Below are positions 18,663 through 26,408 of a DNA stretch of 64,000 nucleotides, in pieces. The translations under genes and the position numbers were made by a program. The notes beneath the pieces were generated by a model. That model was given only the letters and a program-made list of their open reading frames with translations. It did not search any database and had not been told where the DNA came from. Numbering within the stretch: the stretch's first letter is position 1; every line of letters begins with the position of its first letter. The stretch is taken from assembly GCA_951828535.1 (NCBI GenBank), contig OX639990.1, positions 1,413,300 to 1,477,299 of the forward strand, written 5' to 3'. The stretch comes from an uncultured Candidatus Entotheonella sp. Its GTDB lineage: Bacteria > Tectomicrobia > Entotheonellia > Entotheonellales > Entotheonellaceae.

Positions 18663-18980
18663 ATGACGATGGATCAGAACATCTTGCCGGAATGGATTGC
18701 CGGCCTGCAGCAGCGCGCTCCCGAATTCAGTGAGATGTACCTGGCCCAGCGGCAGCGGGTACTTGCGGATGGGGCCATCCCGGCCAAGTACAAAATCCTC
18801 ATGACCATGCTCGTCGACGCCATCATGGCGCACCCGGAGGGGGTGGCCACCATCGCCAACCGTGCCCGGGCGGCCGGGGCTTCAGAAGCGGAAATAACGG
18901 AAACGGTGGAAGTGGCCTATCTGTTCGGCGGGACGCCAGCCTTGGTTACCGCGACCAACGCTTTTCGGACTTCATCTTGA
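18663..18980 (+). CDS. Carboxymuconolactone decarboxylase (AhpD-like) fold protein
   Basis: A small all-helical protein of about 105 aa resembling the CMD/AhpD family: PEFSEMYLAQRQRVLADG, IPAKYKILMTMLVDAIMAH and a C-terminal ETVEVAYLFGGTPALV. The redox Cys-x2-Cys of AhpD is absent (the equivalent helix reads LVDAIMAHPEG), so peroxidase activity is unlikely. The start at 18663 follows an AGGA element; upstream in-frame ATGs at 18621 and 18633 region are alternatives. Function unknown. Confidence 0.7.
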   Translation: MTMDQNILPEWIAGLQQRAPEFSEMYLAQRQRVLADGAIPAKYKILMTMLVDAIMAHPEGVATIANRARAAGASEAEITETVEVAYLFGGTPALVTATNAFRTSS

Positions 18981-18999
18981 GACCGTGCCGCCCTTGGCC

Positions 19000-19377
19000 T
19001 TACACGATCTTGGAGCAGGCCGTACAGAGGCCGTAAAGCACAACGTCATGGCCTTCAAGGCGGAAACCACGCGGGGTGAGTTGCGCCAGATTCGTGGAAC
19101 AGCCGTCGATCTCGAAGACGCGATCGCAAGTGCGGCAGCGGAAGTGGTGGTGGTGCCGTTTGCCCGCCACTTCGTAGCGCGGCGGTTCGCCGGGCAGGGC
19201 GACCGACTCCAACCAGCCATCTGTAACCAGCGCTTTGAGGTTGCGGTACACCGTGGCGATACCCAGTCCCGGCACATAGGATTGGGCGGCCGGAAGCACT
19301 TCCTGGGGGCTCAGCGGGCGGTCGGCTTCTTCAAAAATCCTGCGTATCGCTTGGCGTTGTCGGGTGTTACGGTCCAT
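19000..19377 (-). CDS. Fur-family metalloregulator
   Basis: DNA-binding regulator of about 125 aa. A winged helix (LSPQEVLPAAQ, GIATVYRNLKALVTDGW) is followed by a metal-binding dimerisation domain with HHHHFRCRTCDRVFEID and a second Cys-x2-Cys (CTACSKIV). The His run plus two CxxC pairs fits Fur, Zur or PerR; residue choice does not settle which metal. It is divergent from the ExoD-like gene with about 100 bp between starts, so it could control that gene or itself. Confidence 0.88.
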   Translation of the reverse strand: MDRNTRQRQAIRRIFEEADRPLSPQEVLPAAQSYVPGLGIATVYRNLKALVTDGWLESVALPGEPPRYEVAGKRHHHHFRCRTCDRVFEIDGCSTNLAQLTPRGFRLEGHDVVLYGLCTACSKIV

Positions 19378-19481
19378 GGGCGGACTATACACGAAGCACC
19401 TAGTCGGGGCAAACGTCCCCGCGACGCGCGCCCCTCCCCTACAACCTTCGATTGCCGTTCAGTCATCAACAGGATCGTGAC

Positions 19482-20099
19482 GTGAAACCAGCGCTCTCCA
19501 ACCTCATCGAGTCCGTCTTCGACCCCGACCGAAACCCCATCACCTGCGGCGAACTGGTTGAGGAGCTCGACCGCCACGGCATGGCGGTCATTCTAATCCT
19601 GTTCTCCGTCCCGGCGGCGTTGCCGTTGCCGGCTGCCGGCTACTCCACCCTGCTGTCGATCCCGCTCCTGATCATCGGCCTGCGCCTGCTGGCGGGATAC
19701 GACAATCTCTGGCTACCCGCCAGGCTACGGCAAAGGCCCTTCAACACCGCCCGCTTCAACCGCCGCGTGGTGGACGCGATGCTGCGCCTCGTGCAGGTTG
19801 TCGAACGGTTCTCCAGCCCGCGCCTCATCGGGTTGGTGCGGGCGCCGGCCATGCGTGCTGTTATCGGTATCATCGTCTGTGCGCTGGCGTGCTCCATGCT
19901 GCTGCCGATTCCGGGGACCAACACGGCGCCGGCGTTCGGCATTTTTCTCATCGGTTTCTCGCTGCTAGAAGACGATGGCGTGCTGCTGCTCGCCGGTATT
20001 CTGTGCAGTCTGCTGGCGATCTTCATTTCCCTGCTGATCATCTTCTTCGGGTACAAAGGTTACGTGTGGCTGAAGGGAGCCGTTTGGGACTTGTTCTGA
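19482..20099 (+). CDS. Exopolysaccharide synthesis ExoD-family membrane protein
   Basis: A polytopic inner-membrane protein of about 205 aa. The ExoD pattern is visible: ITCGELVEELDRHGMAVILI, then PAALPLPAAGYSTLLSIPLL and IIGLRLLAGYDNLWLPARLR. Three to four more hydrophobic segments follow. The start is placed at GTG 19482 behind an AGGA element; ATG at 19452 is an alternative. ExoD relatives are linked to exopolysaccharide production and alkaline stress, but the mechanism is unknown. Confidence 0.75.
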   Translation: MKPALSNLIESVFDPDRNPITCGELVEELDRHGMAVILILFSVPAALPLPAAGYSTLLSIPLLIIGLRLLAGYDNLWLPARLRQRPFNTARFNRRVVDAMLRLVQVVERFSSPRLIGLVRAPAMRAVIGIIVCALACSMLLPIPGTNTAPAFGIFLIGFSLLEDDGVLLLAGILCSLLAIFISLLIIFFGYKGYVWLKGAVWDLF

Positions 20100-20213
20100 A
20101 CCCGCGCAAACCCGGTGCCGGGCTGTTGCCGCGCCGGAGTCGCCCTGTTAAACTGCCCGCACATTACCCCACACAGCTTTTACTCCTCCGACATATTCAG
20201 GAAGGACTTACGC

Positions 20214-21263
20214 ATGCCAACTTTGCAGGCGGAAGAACTCGAAGCAACGAGCAAACGTATTTTCCAGGGCGCCGGCTCCTCTGACGAGGAAGCGGGCCTG
20301 ATCAGCCGCTATCTGGTGACAGCCAACCTGATGGGTCACGACTCCCACGGCGTCATCCGCATCCCGCAATATCTGACCGACGTCAAGAAGGGTAACTGCG
20401 TGCCCGACGCGGCCTTGGACGTGGTACAGGAAACGCCTGCGACAGTGGTTCTGAACGCCAATTGGGGCTACGGCCAGACGGCTGGGACGCGAGCCATGGA
20501 AATGGCCATGGACAAGGCCGCGACGCAGGCGGTGAGCTCAGTGGGGATTCACAACTGTAATCACATCGGACGCCTGGGCGAGTATCCCGCCATGGCCGCG
20601 GCGCGCGGCATGGTCGGAATCACCACGGTCAACGGCCACGGCGCCGGCGCCATTGTCGCGCCCTTCGGCGGCGCTGAGGGCCGCATGGTGACGAATCCCA
20701 TCTCCGTTGGCATTCCCACCGGACAGGGCGGGCCGATTGTGCTCGACATCGCCACCAGCGTGGCGGCGGAAGGCAAGGTGCGGGTCAAGCGCAACCAGGG
20801 ACTGCCGACGCCCATGGGCTGGCTGGTCAACAATCAGGGCGTCCCGACCACGGACCCCAACGATCTCTACACCACGCCGCGCGGCGCCATTTTGCCGCTC
20901 GGCGGACTGAGCGAAGGCCACAAAGGCTACGGCCTGGCACTCGTCATTGAAATTCTCAGCGGTGCGTTGACGCGCGCCGGCTGCGCTCACCCCAACCCGA
21001 CGCGCAGCGGTAACGGCGTGTTCATGCTGGTGCTCAACATCTCGGCCTTCACCCCGCTGGAGGACTTTATCCGCGAGGTAGACAACTTAACGGCTTACGT
21101 CAAGAGCGCCAAGACCATGGAAGGATTCAGTGAAATCCTGCTGCCCGGTGAAATCGAAAGCCGCCAGGAACAAGCCCGCCGCGCCAACGGCATTGTGGTT
21201 GACGACGAGACCTGGAGCCAGATCAAGTCATCGGCGGCCGAGTACGGAGTCACGGTCAATTGA
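20214..21263 (+). CDS. Ldh-family (malate/L-lactate/ureidoglycolate-type) dehydrogenase
   Basis: NAD(P)-dependent dehydrogenase of the Ldh_2 fold, about 349 aa. The hallmark MGHDSHGVIRIPQYL near residue 40 carries the substrate-binding His. GIHNCNHIGRLGEYPAMAA and VTNPISVGIPTG are also conserved, with GHKGYGLALVIEILSGALT near residue 240. The start at 20214 has an AGGAAGGA SD. The family reduces or oxidises 2-hydroxy acids (malate, lactate, sulfolactate, ureidoglycolate), so the substrate stays open. A small Cys-x2-Cys protein gene follows. Confidence 0.88.
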   Translation: MPTLQAEELEATSKRIFQGAGSSDEEAGLISRYLVTANLMGHDSHGVIRIPQYLTDVKKGNCVPDAALDVVQETPATVVLNANWGYGQTAGTRAMEMAMDKAATQAVSSVGIHNCNHIGRLGEYPAMAAARGMVGITTVNGHGAGAIVAPFGGAEGRMVTNPISVGIPTGQGGPIVLDIATSVAAEGKVRVKRNQGLPTPMGWLVNNQGVPTTDPNDLYTTPRGAILPLGGLSEGHKGYGLALVIEILSGALTRAGCAHPNPTRSGNGVFMLVLNISAFTPLEDFIREVDNLTAYVKSAKTMEGFSEILLPGEIESRQEQARRANGIVVDDETWSQIKSSAAEYGVTVN

Positions 21264-21296
21264 TGCCGTCTGACGGCAACCGTCAGGAGTGACGCG

Positions 21297-21638
21297 ATGC
21301 GCTGGTTGCGGAGTCTGTTTGCACGGTCCCCTCGACAGGAAGCGGACAACGCCTTGTGGCTGCATCTGACCTGCGACCGCTGTGGCGAAGCCATCCGCGT
21401 GCGCGTCGACCGCCGTTACGACGTGGCGAGTAACCTTCTCGACCCCGGCGAGGAAGGGCCCGCTTACACCGTGCACAAAGACGTGGTTGGCGACCGTTGC
21501 TTCCAGCGTATCAGTGTCACATTAGGGCTCGACCGCCGCATGCAGATCGTCGAGCGCCAAATCCGCGGCGGACGACTTCAAACCGAGGCGGAATTCGAGG
21601 CCACCGGGAGGCCGCAACCACCGCCGGATAACGATTGA
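21297..21638 (+). CDS. Small CxxC-motif conserved hypothetical protein
   Basis: A 113-aa protein with Cys-x2-Cys (LTCDRCGEAIRVRVD) at residues ~28-31 and a later YTVHKDVVGDRCFQRI segment. This looks like a one-strand zinc-ribbon-like unit. The basic N-terminus has no signal peptide. It follows the dehydrogenase by 33 bp and may be co-transcribed. I recognise the pattern from uncharacterised proteins but cannot give a function. Confidence 0.65.
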   Translation: MRWLRSLFARSPRQEADNALWLHLTCDRCGEAIRVRVDRRYDVASNLLDPGEEGPAYTVHKDVVGDRCFQRISVTLGLDRRMQIVERQIRGGRLQTEAEFEATGRPQPPPDND

Positions 21639-21715
21639 CACGCTCCAAGCCATCATGCTATAGAGATAGGATTCCCCTCATCGAGCCAACATCCTCAAAC
21701 TTGTGGAGAAGTCGT

Positions 21716-23056
21716 ATGGTAACGCCCTACGAGATGACGACCCGTCTGACTGGTCCCGCCTCTCGGCGCAGCTTCTTACGTTCCTCGGTGGTAACCTCTG
21801 CCGGGGTCGCCGGCATGCTGCTCGCCAAAACGCCACCGGCCATCGGGCAGGACCGCGAGCTCCGACTGATCACGTTCTCGCACTTTGTTCCCACCTCCGA
21901 CGCGGAGCTCAAGCGGCAACTCGAAGAGTTTGGCCAGATGGCCGGCGTCAAGGTGCGCATGGACCGCGTGGCGCACTTGCAGTTGCCGGCGGTGCTGGCT
22001 AGCGAGGTGCAGGGGCAAAAGGGACACGACCTCACCGCCCTGTGGGTCGGCATGCCGGACCTGTACAAGAAGCACCTGATCAACCTCGACGATCTGGTCG
22101 AAAAGGTGGGCCGACGCGCCGGCGGGCTGACGGACAATATCATTGGACGCGACGGCGAGGGTCACTACCGGGCCATGCCGTGGTTCTTCATTTCCTTCCC
22201 GATTGCCGTGCGCACCGACCTCATCGCCGAGATCGGCGAGACGCTGCCGGACACCTGGGAAGACGTCCACCGCATCGGCATGCAGTTGAAGGCCAAGGGA
22301 CACCCCATCGGCATCCAGCTGAGCCACTCGGAAGACGCCAACCACATCCTGCGCGGCATCATCTGGAGCTGGGGCGGCAAGCTGGTGGAAGAGGACAGCA
22401 AGACCGTGGCGATCAACTCGCCGGAGACGGTCGAGGCGTACAAATTCGTCAAGGCTCTGTTCACCGATGCTATGGAAGAGGAAGTGCTGGCCTGGGACGA
22501 CCGCAACAACAACGTGTGCCTCAATTCCGGCAAGTGCAGCATGATCCTCAACCCGATCAGCGCCTACAACTCGGCACGCACCGACGATGCGCTGATACCC
22601 GGCACCGAGCGCCCGGTCCATCAGGTCATCAATCACATCATGCCGCCAGCCGGGCCTGCCGGACGCCACATGTCGGCGGCCTATGCCACGATCGGCGCCT
22701 GGAAATTCTCCCGGAATCAGGAACTCGCCAAGGAGTTTCTGGATTTCCACTTCCAGAAGGAGCAGCAGGAGAAACACCTGACCGCCAGCCAGGGCTACAA
22801 CCAGCCGCTGATGCGTGCCTTCTCCATGCACCCGATTTACGCGTCGAACTCCAAATACTATTTCGCCCCGTACATCGGCTGGTACACGCACGCCCCGGGT
22901 TGGCCGGGCACCCCGAATGCCGCCTCCGAGACCGTGTGGCGACAGTTCATCATTCCCGACACGGCGGCGCAGTGTGCCACGGACCGGATGACGGCGGAAC
23001 AGGCGGTGAAGAAGGCGGAAATGCAGATGAAGCGGCTCTATCGGCGGCACAGCTAG
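21716..23056 (+). CDS. Extracellular solute-binding protein, family 1, Tat-exported
   Basis: Periplasmic sugar-type binding protein of about 446 aa. The N-terminus holds a twin-arginine signal (SRRSFLRSSVVTSAGVAG) with a cleavage region near AIGQD, so it is exported folded. The mature part shows the family 1 layout: LKRQLEEFGQMAGVKVRMD, DLTALWVGMPDLYKKHLINL and a late SQGYNQPLMRAF region. The start at 21716 follows GTGGAGAAG. It heads an operon with two permeases. Substrate is unknown; glycerol-3-phosphate or oligosaccharides are typical. Confidence 0.9.
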   Translation: MVTPYEMTTRLTGPASRRSFLRSSVVTSAGVAGMLLAKTPPAIGQDRELRLITFSHFVPTSDAELKRQLEEFGQMAGVKVRMDRVAHLQLPAVLASEVQGQKGHDLTALWVGMPDLYKKHLINLDDLVEKVGRRAGGLTDNIIGRDGEGHYRAMPWFFISFPIAVRTDLIAEIGETLPDTWEDVHRIGMQLKAKGHPIGIQLSHSEDANHILRGIIWSWGGKLVEEDSKTVAINSPETVEAYKFVKALFTDAMEEEVLAWDDRNNNVCLNSGKCSMILNPISAYNSARTDDALIPGTERPVHQVINHIMPPAGPAGRHMSAAYATIGAWKFSRNQELAKEFLDFHFQKEQQEKHLTASQGYNQPLMRAFSMHPIYASNSKYYFAPYIGWYTHAPGWPGTPNAASETVWRQFIIPDTAAQCATDRMTAEQAVKKAEMQMKRLYRRHS

Positions 23057-23165
23057 CCGACGGGTCGCGTCGCGATTACCCGGCGCTGGCGGCAACGCCA
23101 CTAGCGCCGGTGATTTTTCCCCTGCCTGAGGAAATTCTTCAGATTCTCAAGAGAGAGGTCAAAGG

Positions 23166-24203
23166 ATGGCGATCTCCAACACAACAGAACAGGTTCTTGT
23201 CGGTCGAGACTTGACGGCGGCGAATCGGCAACGCTGGCGCCATTCGCTCGGCCCTGACCTTGACGGCTTTGGTTTCATACTGCCTGCCGTCATCATCATG
23301 ATCTGCCTGGTCGTATACCCTTTCTTTTTAGCTATCTGGTTCAGCCTGAGCGACGCCGTGATTGGCGAACCGGGCCAGTGGGTCGGCCTGGAAAACTTCA
23401 TGTATCTCTTTGGCATCATGTACGAGGGTGAAGACCTCCCCTGGTACCTCAAGTTCAAAGGCTACTCCTGGGACCTGTCGCTTGCCGATGACATCTTCCT
23501 GCTGACGCTGCGCAACACCCTCTTGTTCGCCATCTTTTCCGTCGTGCTGAAGGGCGTTTTCGGGCTCGGGGCGGCCCTGTTGATGCAGCGGGCGACCAAG
23601 ATGAAGCGTTTCATTCGAGGCTCGATTCTGGTGCCGTTCGTAGCACCGACCGTGCTCACGACGCTGGGCTGGTGGCTGATCCTCGATCCGACCTACAGCC
23701 ACATCAACTGGTTGCTGGCGAACCTCTGGCCGCTCAACCTTCTCGGCCTGGGACCCTTCCAATGGCTGGGCAATCCCAACCTGGCCCTGAGCTCGGTCAT
23801 CTTCGTGAATTTCTGGCGCGGCATGCCGTTCTTTGCCGTCACCATCTTTGCGGGTCTGGTGTCCATTCCGGATCAGCTTTACGAAGCGGCGGAAACGGAC
23901 GGCGCCTCCACGCTGCGCAAATTCTGGCACGTGACGCTGCCGCTGCTGCGGCCCGTCATGGCCGTGGTCATCCTCTTTTCCACCATTTTCACCTTGGCCG
24001 ACTTCGGCATTGTGTACGTGCTGACACGCGGGGGACCGATGAACTACACCCATCTCTTTGCCACCTATTCGTTCACGGTCGGCATTCTCAATCAGGAGAT
24101 CGGCCTCGGGGCGGCCATATCTCTCTTCTTGTTTCCCATCCTGCTGCTGGTGGTAATCCTCCAGCTCAAGATGGTACGAAAGGAGACGGGCTATGGCGTC
24201 TAG
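23166..24203 (+). CDS. Sugar ABC transporter permease (UgpA/MalF type)
   Basis: Inner-membrane permease of 345 aa. An N-terminal helix (FGFILPAVIIMICLVVYPFF) precedes the core of five more. The EAA loop EAAETDGASTLRKFWHVTLP near residue 240 docks an ATPase. An insert between helices 1 and 2 (about residues 75-120) is longer than usual. The last codons overlap the start of the next permease by 11 bases, indicating translational coupling. Confidence 0.92.
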   Translation: MAISNTTEQVLVGRDLTAANRQRWRHSLGPDLDGFGFILPAVIIMICLVVYPFFLAIWFSLSDAVIGEPGQWVGLENFMYLFGIMYEGEDLPWYLKFKGYSWDLSLADDIFLLTLRNTLLFAIFSVVLKGVFGLGAALLMQRATKMKRFIRGSILVPFVAPTVLTTLGWWLILDPTYSHINWLLANLWPLNLLGLGPFQWLGNPNLALSSVIFVNFWRGMPFFAVTIFAGLVSIPDQLYEAAETDGASTLRKFWHVTLPLLRPVMAVVILFSTIFTLADFGIVYVLTRGGPMNYTHLFATYSFTVGILNQEIGLGAAISLFLFPILLLVVILQLKMVRKETGYGV

Positions 24204-25092
24204 CGCAATCAGCACGGTGGGATTGGCAGCGCGAGTCAAAACGCCCATGTGGCGTATCCGTAAGGAGATCGTGACCTATGCCAGTCTAATCCCTTACATC
24301 GGCTTTTCGCTCTTCCCCCTGTACATCATGTTCATCACCTCCCTGAAGTCGAAGCAGGAGATCAACAACCTCGGCGCGTCGCCATTCTGGGCCACCGGCA
24401 TCACGCTGGATAATTACGTCTACCTGGCCGAGAACACCCACTTCTTCGACTACTGGCTGCTGAACACCTTCATCGTCACCGCGGTCTCGACGCTCATCTC
24501 CGTGACAGTGGGCATCCTGGCAGCCTACGCCCTCGCCCGGCTGCGCTTCCGGGGCGTCGAGGTGTTCGGGGTGGCGGTGTTCATCACCTACCTGGTGCCC
24601 CAGGCGCTGCTGTTCCTACCGCTCATCAACGTGATCAATTTCATCGACGACTTCATACCCGTCCGCGACACCTACTGGTCGCTGATCCTCACCTACCCGA
24701 CGTTTCTGATCCCGTTCGTCACCTGGCTGTTGATGGGCTACTTCCGCACCGTGCCGTTCGAGGTCGAGGAGTGCGCCTACATCGACGGCGCCAGCCGCAT
24801 GCGCACTCTGGTTACCATCGTCCTGCCGATGGCCCTGCCGGGGGTGGCCTGCGCCGTGCTGTTCTCGTTCACCCTGTGCTGGAACGAGTTCCTGTACACC
24901 CTCGTGTTCATTCAGGACGAGCTCCAGAAGACCCTGTCGGTCGGCGTGCTCACGGAACTGGTGCGCGGCGACATCTACTTCTGGGGCTCGCTGATGGCCG
25001 CCTGCCTGGTGGGTTCCATACCCGTCATCGTGATTTATGCGTTTTTCATGGATTACTACGTCTCCGGCCTGACGGCAGGGGCGATCAAGTAA
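24193..25092 (+). CDS. Sugar ABC transporter permease (UgpE/MalG type)
   Basis: Second permease of the importer, 299 aa with six predicted helices. It shows the MalG-type start (LFPLYIMFITSLKSKQEI), an EAA loop EECAYIDGASRMRTLVTIVL near residue 195 and a C-terminus YYVSGLTAGAIK typical of the family. No ATP-binding protein follows; a shared MsmK/UgpC-like ATPase elsewhere in the genome is expected. A GC-rich hairpin follows the stop. Confidence 0.92.
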   Translation: MASSAISTVGLAARVKTPMWRIRKEIVTYASLIPYIGFSLFPLYIMFITSLKSKQEINNLGASPFWATGITLDNYVYLAENTHFFDYWLLNTFIVTAVSTLISVTVGILAAYALARLRFRGVEVFGVAVFITYLVPQALLFLPLINVINFIDDFIPVRDTYWSLILTYPTFLIPFVTWLLMGYFRTVPFEVEECAYIDGASRMRTLVTIVLPMALPGVACAVLFSFTLCWNEFLYTLVFIQDELQKTLSVGVLTELVRGDIYFWGSLMAACLVGSIPVIVIYAFFMDYYVSGLTAGAIK

Positions 25093-25106
25093 GCCACAAG
25101 TCTGCA

Positions 25107-25138
25107 GGGGCGTGACGGCGGCACACCGCTAACGCCCC
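25107..25138 (+). terminator. Hairpin after the sugar importer operon
   Basis: GGGGCGT and ACGCCCC enclose an inner GCGG/CCGC stem, starting 15 bases after the permease stop. No clear U-run, but the stem is strong and well placed for the operon end. Confidence 0.5.
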
Positions 25139-25295
25139 GTTCCTCCCAGTTGTTCCAAGCATCGTGGAATCAATCGGTTCACCCGTGCAGTGCCTTGACC
25201 GATGGCGGATTCGGACTTAGCATAACGCCTTCTAAAGTCCTGACTGCCATTGCACGGCACACAATTTGTTGACCTCAGAAGAGGAAAACCATCCC

Positions 25296-26363
25296 ATGCT
25301 CCAGCGGACGGACGATCTTCGAATCGCCAATCTACGGCCTCTGATCCCCCCGGCGGTGCTGGTCGAGGAAGAGTTGCCCATCACGGAGAAGGCATCGGAA
25401 ACGGTGACCAAGGCCCGCCAAGAGGCCGCCGCCATCGTCACCGGCCAGGATGACCGGCTCTTGGCCATTGTTGGCCCCTGCTCCATCCACGATGCCGAAG
25501 CAGCCATTGAATATGCGGGGCTACTGTCCAAATGCGCCGATCGTCTGAGCGACGATTTGTGCGTGATCATGCGGGTCTACTTCGAGAAGCCCCGCACCAC
25601 GGTGGGCTGGAAGGGCCTGATCAACGACCCGAACCTCAACGGCAGCTTCGCCATCAACCAGGGGCTGCGCAAGGCCCGGCGCCTGCTTCTTGATCTCGGC
25701 AACATGGGCGTGCCGGCGGGTTCGGAATTCCTCGATACCATCTCCCCGCAGTTCACCGCCGACCTCATTTCCTGGGGTGCCATTGGGGCTCGCACGACGG
25801 AAAGTCAGGTGCATCGGGAACTGGCCTCCGGTCTGTCCATGCCGGTCGGCTTCAAGAACGGTACAGACGGCAACATCCAGATCGCCATCGACGCGATTGG
25901 CGCCGCCCAACGCCCGCATCACTTCCTCGGCGTCAGCAAGCAAGGCGTTGCAGCCATCGTCGAAACGGGCGGCAACAATTACTGCCACGTTATTCTACGC
26001 GGCTCCAACGCCGGCACCAACTTCGACCGTGAGAATGTCGAAAGTGTGACGGAAAAGCTCGATGCGGCCGGCTTGGCAGGCCGCGTCATGGTCGACTGCA
26101 GCCACGGCAACAGCCGCAAGAAACACGCCAATCAACCTGCTGTGGTGGAGTCCCTTGCCGAACAAGTCAGCTCCGGATCCTCGCAAGTCTTCGGCGTCAT
26201 GATGGAAAGCCACTTGGTCGAGGGCAACCAGTCCCTTGGTGACGACGTGCAGTCGTTGACCTACGGGCAGAGCATCACCGACGCCTGCATGTCTTGGGAC
26301 ACGACGGAACCGATGCTGGAGAATCTGGCCCAGGCTTCCCGTCAACGCCGTGGGAAGAAATAG
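25296..26363 (+). CDS. aroG: 3-deoxy-7-phosphoheptulonate synthase (class I)
   Basis: DAHP synthase condenses PEP and erythrose 4-phosphate, the first shikimate-pathway step. The 355-aa protein has the class I N-terminus (DDLRIANLRPLIPPAVLVEE), the PEP-site GPCSIHDAEAA near residue 56, RVYFEKPRTTVGWKGLINDP, GARTTESQVHRELASGL and the C-terminal VDCSHGNSRK. The start at 25296 follows a GAGGA; an in-frame TTG lies 30 bases upstream. AroF, AroG or AroH isozyme type, and hence the inhibiting amino acid, cannot be told from sequence alone. Confidence 0.93.
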   Translation: MLQRTDDLRIANLRPLIPPAVLVEEELPITEKASETVTKARQEAAAIVTGQDDRLLAIVGPCSIHDAEAAIEYAGLLSKCADRLSDDLCVIMRVYFEKPRTTVGWKGLINDPNLNGSFAINQGLRKARRLLLDLGNMGVPAGSEFLDTISPQFTADLISWGAIGARTTESQVHRELASGLSMPVGFKNGTDGNIQIAIDAIGAAQRPHHFLGVSKQGVAAIVETGGNNYCHVILRGSNAGTNFDRENVESVTEKLDAAGLAGRVMVDCSHGNSRKKHANQPAVVESLAEQVSSGSSQVFGVMMESHLVEGNQSLGDDVQSLTYGQSITDACMSWDTTEPMLENLAQASRQRRGKK

Positions 26364-26408
26364 AACGGTAAACATCCGAACGTATACAACGCCAGCGAGG
26401 TTAGCTCC

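Noticed and set aside
21776-23101. A 441-codon open frame antisense to the solute-binding protein gene
   Set aside because: It is a shadow of a clear Tat-exported binding protein in an operon.
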